NCBI GenBank assembly: GCA_027946555.1
Contig: JAPEVC010000012.1
Location: forward strand, 186,001 to 250,000
Source of the DNA: Gnomoniopsis sp. IMI 355080
Taxonomy: Eukaryota > Ascomycota > Sordariomycetes > Diaporthales > Gnomoniaceae
Reading direction: 5' to 3'
DNA: 64,000 bases
Translations under genes and position numbers: made by a program
Notes under the pieces: generated by a model
Database searches by the model: none
Told to the model about the DNA's origin: nothing
Seen by the model: only the letters and a program-made list of their open reading frames with translations
Shown here: positions 21,877 through 33,097 of the stretch, in pieces
Numbering within the stretch: position 1 is the stretch's first letter
Layout of the letters: each line of letters begins with the position of its first letter

Positions 21877-22693
21877 ATGAAGACCGCAACGCACCTGGGC
21901 GCGAGCCTCCTCGGGCTCTTCAGCCTGCTCAACGCTGTGGTCGCTGCCCCGGCCCCGATGCCAGTTGCTGCCCCGGCACCAATGCCCACGCCGCCTGGAA
22001 TCCCAACAGCGGCCTCGGCAAAGACTCAGCTCGCATCGCTGACCGTCGCCACGCAGGTGGACGACGGCGAGTATGACCGCGACCTGTTCCCGACTTGGAT
22101 CGACCAGGGCAACAGCTGCAACACTCGGTTAGTCTTCTTCTTCTTCTTCTTCTTCTCCTCCTCCTCAAAGCTCCCAAATGACAAGCTACCCATGTATCTA
22201 ATCGTTGATATCTACAGTGAGTACGTCCTCCAACGTGACGGCACAAATGTCGTGGTCAACTCAGCCTGCACGGCCACCTCCGGGTCTTGGTACAGCCCGT
22301 ACGATGGTGCGACATGGACAGCCGCCAGCGACGTTGATATCGATCACATGGTGCCGCTGAAAAACGCTTGGATTGTACGTCTCCTCTTTCTTCCCCACTT
22401 CTTTCGCTTGTGTGTCTTCCGCATGCTAATAAGGTCTCAAGTCCGGAGCCAATGGATGGACGACCGCGCGGCGTCAGGCCTTTGCAAACGACATCACGCG
22501 ACCGCAGTTGTGGGCTGTGACGGATAACGTCAACCAAAGCAAAGGTGACAAGAGTCCTGACGCATGGAAGCCGCCCTTGTCGAGCTATTACTGCATCTAT
22601 GCCAGGGCGTGGGTCCAGGTCAAGTCTTATTATGATTTGACAATCTCGTCGGCTGAAAAGACGGCCTTGACGAGCATGTTGAACACTTGTTGA
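21877..22693 (+). CDS. Secreted HNH-type nuclease (DUF1524-like), 219 aa
   Basis: Putative extracellular nuclease with a beta-beta-alpha metal finger. Exons are 21877-22127, 22218-22374 and 22442-22693. ATG 21877 gives a signal peptide MKTATHLGASLLG...AVVAAP, followed by a Pro/Ala-rich spacer with PAPMP repeats. The catalytic region reads DVDIDHMVPLKNAW, where the His of DHMVPL is the general base. It continues with W-TTARRQAFAND and LWAVTDNVNQSKGDKSPDAW, which supplies the Asn and Lys of the HNH-like centre. This order is typical of fungal and actinobacterial secreted HNH family proteins. Intron 1 (90 nt) contains a long CTT/CTC microsatellite. It may serve nutrient scavenging or degrade extracellular DNA. 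Confidence 0.9.
22134..22167 (+). repeat. (CTT)n(CTC)n tract in nuclease intron 1
   Basis: Compound trinucleotide microsatellite, about 34 nt, inside the intron. It is an unusually long pyrimidine tract that starts close to the donor rather than the acceptor. Confidence 0.9.
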
Positions 22694-22958
22694 GGAAACG
22701 TCGGACTTGTCTTAGGGGCCAAATGGGTGAGGCAATCAGCCACTGGCTGACAAGTGAGGTGATGGTCTTTAATGAAGGTCATATTTGTCTTCGAAATCCT
22801 AAAGAGTCAAACAGATGACGCCCTTCCTGAGCCATCGACTTTTGTGGTATCATAACTGCGTTATGCAGGCCTATCTTCTTCCAATTGAGACGAAATTTTT
22901 CCAACAGTCCACTCATGTAGACGCCAATGTACCGTCCAACGTTTGGTCCTTTCGTAAT

Positions 22959-24431
22959 TTAGACGCTGATCGTTTTGAAAATGCTGAACTCCTTGCCGGT
23001 AGCAACCAGCGTGCCGGGGACCTGGGGATGCCAGTGGACTTCCTTGGCCTCCTCGTGATAATGCACAAACAGCAGTTGGGGCGGAACATCCTGCACGCCT
23101 GCGGTGTCCTTGCTCTCCTCGTCGTCAAGTTCGACGGCAAGATCCCATAGGGTGACAGTATTGTCACCAGCGGCCACGGCCACAATGCTGTCGTCGGTAG
23201 GGTGCCACTCTACACTTGTGATCTGCTCCTTGTGGTAGTCAAAGCTCGCGACAGGGGTGGGCTTCTCAGCAGCATTGGGCTTCCACTGGCGCAAATCCCA
23301 GACGCCCCAGGTTCCATTATCATCTCCGGAGGCCAGCAGGTTCGAGCGCTGCTTGCTCCAGCTCATGACGTTGACGTCGGCATTGCTGATCGGCATGGTG
23401 ATCATAGGCTTGCGGCTCTTGCTCCTTATGTCCCAGATGCAGATGGAGCCGTCGGAAGAAGCGGAGGAAAAGACCTTGTCCTCGCTGGGGCTCCACTGGA
23501 TTTCTTCCACGCTGCCCTTGTGCCCGGTTAGAGGTCTGGTGTCGGTAACCCAACCGCCGCCATCGGTTCGGGTAGTAATATAGATGATACCGTCGTTGTC
23601 ACCGGTAGCGAGCCTGCCAGCGGGGGCCAGGGGCGACCAGTCGACAGCGTAGCCTTCTGACTTGTGGGCACGGATGGTCGAGAGAGGCTTGTTTTGCTTG
23701 TCGGTAACAATGGTTCCGGGGGTGTCAAAGCTGGCGAGATGAGGCGTGACGTCGTGGATGTAGACATCGGAGGACTCGGTCATGGTGGCTACGAGGGTGT
23801 TGGAAGGTTTTGAGGGGTCTGAGCTGGGCGACTGGTGGGCGCGTATGCGATTGGTGGTGGAGCCGATAGGAATGGACTTGGACTCGAGAATTGGGTCGGC
23901 ATCCTCGTCATCGTCGTTGTCATCATCATCGTCACTGTCCTCGGCCTCGCGGTCCATCTTGCTCAGGCCAGAGAACTTCATGACCATGATGGCGTTCTCA
24001 TTTGCGCGGCGGCCCTCTGCCTGGGTGCCCGAGACGGTGTACATCGTGGCGGGATAAACCTTGCGGTTGTCGCCGAGGCCGTCGCGTAGTATGTCGAATG
24101 ACAGACACGGCCATGGAGTGGACAGGTTGTGCAGCATGTGGTAGGTAGATGGGTCGGGAGCGAGGGTCTGGCCGGGCTCGAGTTTTGATCGACCGACGAT
24201 GAAGGTGGTGTTTGTGGGATTGTCGACCTCCATCTCAGCCTCGCGCTCCGCGTCCGGTCTACCGTCGACACCGGCCTCCATGATCTCGTCCTCACTCTCG
24301 AACTCATCCTCGAACTCGTCCTCAAATTCGCCCATGTCGTCGTTGGGCTTATCGGTGTCGATGTCCATGGCATCTGGGCGGTGGCCGGCCTTGAGAGGGC
24401 CGTCCTCATTCTGCGCTGCACGCTTTGACAT
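22959..24431 (-). CDS. RRB1: Ribosome assembly protein Rrb1 (GRWD1), WD40 repeats
   Basis: Nucleolar chaperone of ribosomal protein L3 in 60S assembly. Intronless, 490 aa. ATG 24431 (MSKRAAQNED) is chosen over upstream in-frame non-ATG codons. Residues 1-75 are acidic with EFEDEFEDEFESEDE. Then comes a CAF1C/histone-binding-like N-terminal helix region, with YHMLHNLSTPWPCLSFD matching Rrb1. An Asp-rich insert (EDSDDDDDNDDDEDAD) follows near residue 165. The C-terminal half has WD repeats, for example SASSDGSICIWDIRSK and ASGDDNGTWGVWDLRQW, and ends TGKEFSIFKTISV. It is tail to tail with the nuclease gene. An expected housekeeping gene. Confidence 0.95.
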   Translation of the reverse strand: MSKRAAQNEDGPLKAGHRPDAMDIDTDKPNDDMGEFEDEFEDEFESEDEIMEAGVDGRPDAEREAEMEVDNPTNTTFIVGRSKLEPGQTLAPDPSTYHMLHNLSTPWPCLSFDILRDGLGDNRKVYPATMYTVSGTQAEGRRANENAIMVMKFSGLSKMDREAEDSDDDDDNDDDEDADPILESKSIPIGSTTNRIRAHQSPSSDPSKPSNTLVATMTESSDVYIHDVTPHLASFDTPGTIVTDKQNKPLSTIRAHKSEGYAVDWSPLAPAGRLATGDNDGIIYITTRTDGGGWVTDTRPLTGHKGSVEEIQWSPSEDKVFSSASSDGSICIWDIRSKSRKPMITMPISNADVNVMSWSKQRSNLLASGDDNGTWGVWDLRQWKPNAAEKPTPVASFDYHKEQITSVEWHPTDDSIVAVAAGDNTVTLWDLAVELDDEESKDTAGVQDVPPQLLFVHYHEEAKEVHWHPQVPGTLVATGKEFSIFKTISV

Positions 24432-24718
24432 TGTGGCAATTGAAATAAGGACCAATCGAAAAGGTACTGGATTTCTGTTTGCTTTTTTGCATTGAAGGTT
24501 AGGGCAGGCTGAAAAGAAGGAATGCTTCGACGCTGCGGCGGAGTGGAAGAGGTGAAGTCGAGGGTGGGTGATGGAGGGGCACGGTTCATTTCTCGAAAAG
24601 TTTTGACAAGGGTTGGTCTAATCGATAACCCCGCTACTGGCATGATCCCAGTCCACATTTACTGCTCTAATATAGGATATAGCACTAAGGTATATACATA
24701 GTAATACTGAGTAGATCG

Positions 24719-26119
24719 TCAAGGCCATAGAGATTCATACATGAACAGCCAATCGTCCCAATATCCATCATATCTGCCCACAAGCCAACTCCGTCCATCA
24801 CCCTCCTGTACGCCAATTTTCCATGGCCTGGTATACAGCCCGTCCTCTTTCAGATGCCTCTTCAGTGCTACATTCATACTGAACGAGCTGGGGCTCACTC
24901 CGACAAAGTACTCAGCCCGGAGTAGCACCACAAAGTCCACAAGCGCCTGTTGGTCCCAGCTGAGACTATCCAGTCGTCTCCTGAGCTCCTCGTTGTCTGG
25001 CCCCGCCAACAGCTCGTGTTTTGTCAATACCGTCAGCTCCTCCTTTAGCGCAAGTGAGGCGAGCTTCGCAGCCTCCGTCACGTTCCCCGTCGCTAGGTAG
25101 GCGTATCTTGGCGGGCCTGTTCTAGGACGCAGCCCTGCTGCCTTGCTCAGGTACGCCCGGCTCTGCTCCTCGAAGGAAGGCCAGCCGCTCAGTGCGTCGC
25201 TCTCGGTGCGGAGGTGCACGCCAATGAAGCCGTTGCCCTCGGATCCAGGAGCCATTCTCTCCATGGCAGCCGCCGTCTCCCTACCGAGCTCCAGGATATC
25301 CGCCCGAAACCTGAGCAATCCGCCAAATGTCGCCACGAACTCAGGTCCGTCGCGGTACACAGGAAATGTCCACTGCACACCCCAATTGAACCGGATGAGC
25401 TTCGGGCTTTGCGCTGTAACAGGCGGCATACTCAGTGTCTCCTGCCTGTCATCCAGCCAGTCCCGGAACCGCGGTCCAAAGAGGTCAACATGACGATTCA
25501 GATCGCGCTGGTCGCAGCCACCCCTTTGACCCAATCTGTTGGGTGTAATCATATCCCACGGTTGCCTCGCAGGGCCCTTGTGTTCCGACTGCTCACTAGG
25601 GCGCTCAAAATGGGGGATATCATCCAAGACGTTGTAAATTGAAATCTTCGGGCAAGCATCCGTAAAACTGCGCCGAAAGTGCTCCTCGTCAAAAAAGTAC
25701 GAAAAGGGTAGCTTCTTGCCCATAAAGAGATCTGCCAGCTTGTCCTGCGAGCGCGTCTGAATCGTGGGCATCGTGATTCCCGTTGCGCCGGCCTCGATAG
25801 CGTAGCGTATACATGTCAGGATGAAATTCCGTATATTGCCTATCCCGCCCGAGTTGTTGTCGCATACAAATACAAGCCCAGGCGTCCACGTGGTTGTCTC
25901 GGCGCAGACACGAGCCAACGGCCATGGGATGAAAGGCGCGTCGGCCGTCGAGAGATCATAGTCGTCAACCTGTGCCGGCAACGTGGGTTTGGTCAAGTCC
26001 GTCTGGGGACATTGGTCAAAGACGCACAGCCGTGGAAGGCGACAGCTCCAAAGGATAGCGAGACCGAAAACGCAGACGAACAGGACCAGCCGACTGTTCT
26101 TTGACCCCATTGGCATCAT
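24719..26119 (-). CDS. Type II membrane protein, O-fucosyltransferase-like glycosyltransferase
   Basis: Putative Golgi glycosyltransferase of 466 aa, intronless. ATG 26119 gives a short basic tail and one membrane anchor (LVLFVCVFGLAILWSC), so the catalytic part would be lumenal. The lumenal domain has features of the GT-B O-fucosyltransferase superfamily: NNSGGIGNIRNFIL near the N-terminus (a GDP-sugar loop type), GVHLRTESDA resembling the HLRxExD motif, YLATGN, and DFVVLLRAEYFVGVSPSSFSMNV in the donor-binding C-terminal part. The ORF extends 5' of the ATG without an upstream ATG. Donor and acceptor are unknown. It neighbours a DUF3405 type II membrane protein on the same strand, so both may act in the secretory pathway. 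Confidence 0.68.
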   Translation of the reverse strand: MMPMGSKNSRLVLFVCVFGLAILWSCRLPRLCVFDQCPQTDLTKPTLPAQVDDYDLSTADAPFIPWPLARVCAETTTWTPGLVFVCDNNSGGIGNIRNFILTCIRYAIEAGATGITMPTIQTRSQDKLADLFMGKKLPFSYFFDEEHFRRSFTDACPKISIYNVLDDIPHFERPSEQSEHKGPARQPWDMITPNRLGQRGGCDQRDLNRHVDLFGPRFRDWLDDRQETLSMPPVTAQSPKLIRFNWGVQWTFPVYRDGPEFVATFGGLLRFRADILELGRETAAAMERMAPGSEGNGFIGVHLRTESDALSGWPSFEEQSRAYLSKAAGLRPRTGPPRYAYLATGNVTEAAKLASLALKEELTVLTKHELLAGPDNEELRRRLDSLSWDQQALVDFVVLLRAEYFVGVSPSSFSMNVALKRHLKEDGLYTRPWKIGVQEGDGRSWLVGRYDGYWDDWLFMYESLWP

Positions 26120-26756
26120 CGTCAATATTCGACTGGCTGGCCTCCTATTCTCTGGCGGCAAAGGGAAGTCCCATGTCCAGGGGCTGTGCGTGCCGTAGAA
26201 TGTGTCCTAATGTCAACTTGGCACCCCCCAGCACATGAGAATGGGATTTTTCTGCACAAGTAACTGCAAAAGACAATCAATGAATGATAAAACGAAATTG
26301 CAATCACGCCAATTCCCAACATCCTGATTCCAAGGGGTCCTTTTCTGAAGCACCCAGATGCCCCTGCTCAATTTCCGGCTTAATGCGGAGACGGTCCCTC
26401 CGCTTCCTTGATTGTCACAAGTGTATGGCAATGACCTGACCGAGTAAAGGTGCTTAGATTTTGTTGTTGAATATACCAGTTGCAAAGACTAATAAGTCAT
26501 TCCTTTGGGATCCTGTATCAACCACGTGAGATGCAATGGCCAAATGAACCATGCAGGTCAGATAAAACAGTGTGCACGTCTGCCGAGTTTCTCAAGTTTG
26601 TGGTCATTGATCAACATAAATTCCAGAACGTCAAAAGAAAAGGCCATACAGATCGCTGGCAGTCTACGACAACATTATATGCAGTAATTTACATGTGGAG
26701 AACACGCTGGTCTCCTGTGAAAATGTCACTTGTACACCACCAGTCCATCTCTACCG
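26120..26756. promoter_or_regulatory. Promoter region of the glycosyltransferase-like gene
   Basis: 637 bp between two minus-strand genes. I see no gene and no clear element. Confidence 0.45.
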
Positions 26757-29055
26757 TTATGTAGCCCCGATGGCTTTGTCTGAGGGGAAATCGGCTTTGA
26801 CAGGATGCATCAAGGCGCCCCTCAGACACATGCGGCCCACCTCTTTTTCCATCTCCGGGCCACCAATCCCGCCATCCTCCTGACCAAGCCACCGGTGCCA
26901 CAGTTGTGGACCAAACTTGGTATTGTAGTAGTACGTCGAGGTGAAGAAGTTGTGCTCCGAGGTTCCTTCTATGTGTGGCCAGTAGTAGACACTCAACTCA
27001 GGTGACTCAGCGTAGTTGAAAACGGATTCGAGCCTCTCAAGTGGCCAGCGGCGGTCAAAATAGATCGGGTGCGGAATGTAAACAGCCTTCAAGCCGTGGT
27101 GTAAGGCGATGGATCCGGGAAACATTTCGGGAAACATGGTGTGTTTGTTCCGTGATACTTCTTCGTGCATGGCCTGCAGCAGCCGGCGCGACAAGCGTCC
27201 CACCGTAATGATGGAGGTGCGGCGCGGTGGAACCGTGTCGTTGTAGCCTGTAATGTCGTAGCGTAATGACCAGGCATTCTTGGCCGGGTCGAATAATGGG
27301 CTGAAGCTGATCAAGTCGGCGGCCTCACCCACGCCCCACTCATAATTGTCGCGTTCCATGGTGGTGGGCGGGTACGTGGTGGTGGACACAATGCCATCGT
27401 TAATCATAGGGCCCCATGGACTAGGTTCCCGACTGGCGATAGTCTCCTCGGCGACGTGATCCATGAAATCGGTGTATCTTCCGTGCAGCCCTGGAATCCA
27501 GAAGCGCTCATTCCGTTCCCAGAGGTACTTGCGGGGTTGCTTGTCGGCCCACTGGGCAGAGGAGCTGAAGAACTCGTAATAGTGGCCTGTGTAGCGCAAA
27601 TCGAGCTCCCAGTTCCAGAAGTACTCGTACTCGGGATGGCGTTGTGCAAACCACTGCAATGCAAAGTGAGGGATGCGATAAACACTGTATAGGGGTTTTT
27701 GACTGTCATTCTCCATAGTCATGTCGGGACGGAACCCCGGATAGTACTCGGCCATGTCAGGGACAGACCATGGCGTAGTAATATCCCAAAACTCCTCTGG
27801 AACATTGTCGTGTACAATCTTGGTGGCAGTAGCCGGCGAAGAGATATCGATCGAGTCATCTGTAACGTGCATAAGAATGTGAACATCGAACTGGCCGCCG
27901 GACTTTAGAGACATCTCGCTAATGAGAGCTCTGGTGTTCATAATGCGCATTGGTGTCCATTCGATGCCAGTCCAAGCGCGCAAGATGAACACGTTCCGGG
28001 GCAAAGTCTTCTTGGCTCCAGCGACCTTCTCAGCCTGGGACCAGAGGCGACCCAGGGTGCCGTCCGGCTTGTCCTTGGCTGGATCCTTGGCTGGGTCCTT
28101 GAAGCGCTCCGCGTTCTTTTCTAGACACCTCTTCTGCACCTTGCCCCAGTTAATGTCTGTGTAGTCGATCTTCTGAATCATCTTGTCAAGATTGGGCTCG
28201 TTCGCGGGAGGGGACTCGAGTTCGAAGCCGCCCTTGGCCTTGGAGTACGAGTATCCGTAAGAGCCAAATCGGCCGAACCGCTCCCAACACTGGTCCTTGG
28301 CCATACCGAGCTCCTCGTAGCCGCCAAAGTAGGGAGCGGGCATATAAGCGGGGAGGCCCTTGTACGAGAAGACATCGGGAGCGGGAATGGTGTCCTCTTC
28401 ATCGAGGTAGCAGGTGTTGATCTCTTCGAGATGCGAATAAGGGTTGGCGGGTGTGGGGTCCCAAGGAACGTTGTCGTGAACCTTGACATCACCAGAGCTC
28501 TTGCTCTGTTCGGGAATCCAGTGGGCATAGTCGACAAGGGTGTTGATGCCATGGTAGAAGGCGTCAAGACTGAAAGGAACAGAGTGGATTAGTGATGGGA
28601 AGCAGAATGTTCGTACAGCGGGGAACTCACAGAGGGTAAGCATCCCAATGGAAGGGGACCTGTTGTAAGGGGGTGGTCTTGACCGGCTGACCGTCTCCGG
28701 GACTGGACGAGTCGGCGACAGGGCGTTGGTCGTTAGATTGAGGAGGAGTTGGTGTGAGGTCCGGTTTTGCCCACTCGTCGTGGACTTCTGCGGTGTTTGT
28801 AGACCATAGTCGCCTGCCGTAGAGGAAGAGGCAGAAGAAGATGAGGGTGGAGGCGACTAAGAGCTGCCTAAAGGTAGGAGGGTGCATGTTCCGCCAGGAG
28901 AAGGGCAGACGTGAGAGCAGACGGTGGCCTGGGCGGTCGGGATGGTCGTCGTCGGGGTATGGCTGGGACAGAAGGTTGAGACCCGATGAGGATTTTCTCC
29001 TTGCGTGACGTCGAAAGTCTGATCTGGCGGTGGTGTGGGAGTCCTCTCCTCTCAT
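26757..29055 (-). CDS. DUF3405 family type II membrane protein, 745 aa
   Basis: Fungus-specific DUF3405 protein. Exons are 29055-28631 and 28569-26757. ATG 29055 has a strong context (CCACCATG). Residues 1-60 are basic and cytosolic. A single membrane anchor, LLVASTLIFFCLFLYG, lies near residue 60, then a Pro-rich stem, and the rest should be lumenal. Family hallmarks are VFILRAWTGIEW, VYRIPHFALQWFAQRHPEY, FWNWELDLRYTGHYYEFF, ERNERFWIPGLHG and a C-terminal YYYNTKFGPQLWHRWLG. The DLRYTGHYYE block is acidic and looks catalytic or metal-binding, as in glycosyltransferases, but no activity is established that I know of. A KDPAKDPAKDKP repeat occurs near residue 325. It neighbours a glycosyltransferase-like gene. 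Confidence 0.9.
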
Positions 29056-30385
29056 GGTGGCATGGAGAGGGGATTTTGGCCGAGATGTTGACCTCGACTG
29101 GCGCAAAGTGGCCTTTCGATGTGTCTAAATAAGTATGCTTGGGCGTGTGCGTATGTTCCACTGGTCCTCCTGGATCCGGGCTGGGTCGCTGGATCACCAC
29201 TCAACTCCACAATGGTGCCTTCGCTTCGCCCAGTACTGCTCTTAGACTTTTAAGCTTATTCCACCGTTCAGAGGATGGACGCAGCAATAGTTCTTGGTCC
29301 TGAGGTACCTGTGTCGCGTCGCGTCGTGTGGTGCGGGTGTCGGTAATGTTGTGTCAATATCTGTATCGATCTTGATTTCGTCGAAATGAGCTCAGCTAGT
29401 CGAGGCTGGGTGGGTGAGGGCGAGGGTAGTGACGACGAAAAAGAGTGACGGGAAAAGAAGGTCGCCGCCTGCGCGTCGTCGCTGGCGGGCTATTGCAGGT
29501 GGTATAAGGTGGCGGCTTGCTGGAACGACGAAACGAGACAAGACCAAAACGTAGGGGACGAACGAAATCAAAAGCGTTTGTTACATGCGGCCTTGATCGC
29601 TCGGGAATGGGATGGGGCAGGAAGTTCGATGAAGTTGAACACGCTTGGACGGGAACGGCTGCGCGGGAATTCCAGGTGAGGAGAGGCCTCGATTTGCGAA
29701 GGCTAAAATTACTGCAGATTCGCGGCTATGCCACATGTCCTTGGGAGGCCCTGACAGGGGTGGGCCAGTCTGCCCCTAAATAAAGCACCTAACTAATCCG
29801 TCTAGTGCTCTTACAGTAGTCTAGACAAGGCACTTACGGCAGTGAGACACACACATCCTTGCTCTAGGTGGACCGCTTTTTGATTTGCAAGTAGACATTG
29901 GTTTTGACCTTTGGTACCTTATCCTAGGTAGGAAAACCTCTGTAGCCCGCAGGCTGACACGGCAAGCGGAAGGGAAAAGCAAATAAAACTTTACTTTCTC
30001 GCTTCTTGAAATGACATCTACGATATTTAGGATTCAAGGGAAAGAATTTGTCGGATTCACGGGACAGACAGTGCATACCAGCCTGCCTGTGAGGGTTTGT
30101 AGCTCCGTGTGAGGATCAGATCATATCACAACGCAACACACAGCTGCCACATCGGTACGGGAGTGATTATGCTCAGGTTAAGGTATCATCAGAACCTCTG
30201 TTCTATTTCCTGTCATGCTAGTCGGCCAAAAACAGTGTCGGGCACAGCCAGCTCGTCTAGAGAGGGAACATCGCTTCCACCATGCTCAACATCACTCCTT
30301 CTGCCTGCATCCATCCCGAGACACGAAACATCGTTCATAGATGGGAAATTTGGATCCTGCACAATCTCTCGCCTTACCTCCGTCG
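29056..30385. other. 1.3 kb intergenic
   Basis: Upstream of the DUF3405 gene. It contains a CCTAGGTAGG palindrome core at 29923-29932. Open frames on both strands are short and unconvincing. Confidence 0.5.
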
Positions 30386-32321
30386 TCACCAGAATCCCCT
30401 TCGTATGTCCGTGCAGCCACCGCCCCGGTACGCTTTGAGCTTCTGCCCTGCTCGTCGTTCCCATTTCGCTACTTGCCATCCGGCTCTGTGATCTACCCTC
30501 GGTGGGAAACGCTTGAATCTTCTCGACCCTGTTGGCATGCAGTTGGAAACTTTAGCTATATGCGTTGCAGGATGCTGGGTGTTGGGTGTCCTTGCTGACC
30601 AGTCTACTCTCTCCCCAGGAGTAGGTGACAATGTGGCTGGTAGCATGGCCAGCTCGCTCTCGTGGACATCGATGGATGCATTCTGAGCTCCCATGGAGTC
30701 CTGCGAGTCGCGAGATTTGTTGCCTCGTCGGGGGTTTGCCGACGATGCAGCATCGCAATGGGCACTCGGTATTGATTTGCCTTCGTCAACGTCCTCGCTC
30801 GTCGAACCCAGGAATGCTTGTAACTTTTCCTGTATATATGGCATGCAAGAGCATATCAAGATCGCATCTGCCTCCGCGACCGACCACATAATTCCTTTGT
30901 CTGTTAGCAATCTATGGCCGCGTCCGTAGTCAGGGTTTCACCGCGGACTACATCAGAAACTATTTCCACCATTTCAGACATCAAAGCTGCTTACCAAATG
31001 CGTAGTCATCTGTATTATCACCAGGTCAGTGATGTGCTTTCCCGATCCACGCAGAGTTAGAGCTCACATGTAATGTCTTTGCCCATACGCGCAACCGTGA
31101 TCGTGCGACCTGTCGTAGTAACGAGGAGACTAACTCAGATTAACAGCTAGCTCGTCTCGAGAAAGTGTCATTTCTTTCTCTCTGTATCACCAAACTTACC
31201 ACCCAAACAAAGTGATACGCATCAGCGGCTCTGTCTTCTGTGAGAGCTTGAGGCCTCGTCGGGCCCACAACGACACCATTGGCTGGACGAACAGATTAAC
31301 AACAAACATAAAATTCAGAATGAAGCCGGTAAACCACATGGGTCTTTGCTGTAGACAATATCCATAGAACTGCAGCAAAGCCCGTCCGAGTAGGGGGTGA
31401 CACGATAAAAGGTTCACGAGAACCTCCTCGGTCACTTGAAGAATGAAGAAAGCGGCACATATACGCCTCAGACCCAACCGTCGATAGACTCGGTGGGGAT
31501 CAATTAGTTGCAGGTACTGGTCAACCAGTACGATCTTGGCTGCGGCAAGGCTCATGCTATAACATATACCTAAGCATAACGCGGCCTGTTCAGTCGGTGA
31601 GTAGTCTAATCCCACATAGGGAGGCTCACAAGCTAGCTACCTTGACAAATAGGGAAACATGACCCACGTCGACCTTGGCTATGTTTTGGCCCAGTCCAAT
31701 CAAGGTCACTGTCCGTAGTCAAGACTGTTAGCAAGTCCTGCATGACAAGTCCGACAAAGGTACTCTCCATGGCAGTGTTGCCAGTAACGGGAATCGGCCC
31801 ATTGGAAGGGACTTTGGTTGTCTCTCGATGGGTTGCTCACATAGGCTGCAGCCCAAATTAAGTAGGGCGGTGAAGAACTAAGTCATCAGCCACCAAGCCA
31901 TACAGCAGATCCATCAAGAACGTACAAAGCTAACGCTTATAAGAACTATCATTTTGGCCTATATATTAGCGATGCTGTCCAGCCAAATAGCACACGCGCT
32001 TGCAGAGCCGATATCCAAAGATTTTGACTGTCCCAGGTGAGCATGAATTTCTGCTCTTGAGATCCCTCTTGTCTATAAAGCCCAATCGGGAATCTTCTTC
32101 CGGTGCAGTCATTGAGAGCAGTGGAGGCTCGACTCAGTTCGCAGTGACAGTAGAAAAGCGGACAAGGACTCTCGCGAACAGGTTGACTTACCATCTTCCC
32201 AGTCGAGTGATCTTGTCACCACTATCTTCCTCCCCAATCGAGCCACAACGGCCATGGTCGTCAGACCCAAGAGACAGATCGGGGTCACGAAGGCCGCCGA
32301 TGGAAGATAGTCATTAGACAT
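30386..32321 (-). CDS. Rhodopsin-domain (SAT4/PTH11-like) integral membrane protein, 410 aa
   Basis: Fungal seven-helix membrane protein of the rhodopsin-domain group. My model has eight exons: 32321-32192, 31945-31926, 31877-31841, 31708-31641, 31585-31200, 31129-31068, 31009-30995 and 30900-30386. All phases agree. Exon 2 is 20 nt and exon 7 is 15 nt. The family signature is present: SLDWEDV after helix 1, TLIGLGQNIAKV before the loop, helices around LCLGICYSMSLAAAKI and FTGFILNFMFVVNLFV, ITVARMGKDITYDDYAF, then IMWSVAEADAILICSCMP in the last helix. The cytosolic tail of about 140 residues is Ser/Arg-rich. Intron 1 is unusually long (246 nt). The group includes surface-sensing PTH11-type receptors, but the role here is unknown, and no CFEM domain precedes it. 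Confidence 0.78.
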
Positions 32322-33097
32322 ATTCCAAAGGACCTCTCCGAAATATTGCGCTCAAAGACGCATGGCTTAGGCGGTGAGGTTGCGCGATAGGACTGGGAAC
32401 GGTCATATGCTATCATATACTAGTATGCATTAGTATGCTTGTTGAATAGAAGAGGCCTTGTCAAGTCTAGATTCTCTAAAATCTTTCGAGAGCTTCAGAA
32501 GATCAGCAGGAAGTTTTATGCAAACGTTGCATCGGTCAAACTTTGCGTCCTCTGCTTACCTACTTTGACACTGTCGCCAGGAAATGCTGCTCTCCTTTGA
32601 TACTAGTGCAGAATTAAGGTTTGTTCCGATACAAAGAATGTCCGTGTATTCGCATTTAGAACTAGGATACCAGCCTGTTGTTGTTTCCCTGACATCTGGG
32701 CTGTTCTTCTGGAACGCCGATAGGCCTCAATGACCATTTAGTCGAACTCTCTTCCTACTCATGCTTTTCCAGTTTCGCTTAACAGAGTTATTGCAGTGAT
32801 GCCCCAGCATGCAAAATACTTTCATAGCCCTATTCATGCGTGAGCAGATGATTTTTGTTTATTTTGGCCTGGTTGATGGTAGTGGCAGAAACCCAATCTT
32901 TCTTCCTGGGCGACTCTGTCGTCTCAATATTTCGTATGAAGACACCCCAGAAACTTTGGAACATGCCGCCCATATACCCCAGACTGTTTCCTTATCTACT
33001 ACAACGACATTGGCACCCAAGTGGAGTGGAGCATTTCGCAGTCACCTATGGAGATTGACTCAGCTGCGGTTGTGTGACTCGTGCGTCGTCCTGAATG
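32322..33097. other. Promoter region of the rhodopsin-domain gene
   Basis: 776 bp, AT-richer than the genes, with repeated TAGTATGCATTAGTATG near 32420-32440. A 106-codon plus-strand frame at 32809-33129 overlaps the SDR 3' end and is not credible. Confidence 0.45.

Noticed and set aside
23782..24495. Plus-strand frames opposite the Rrb1 gene
   Set aside because: Complement of the acidic low-complexity codons of Rrb1; shadows of the real gene.
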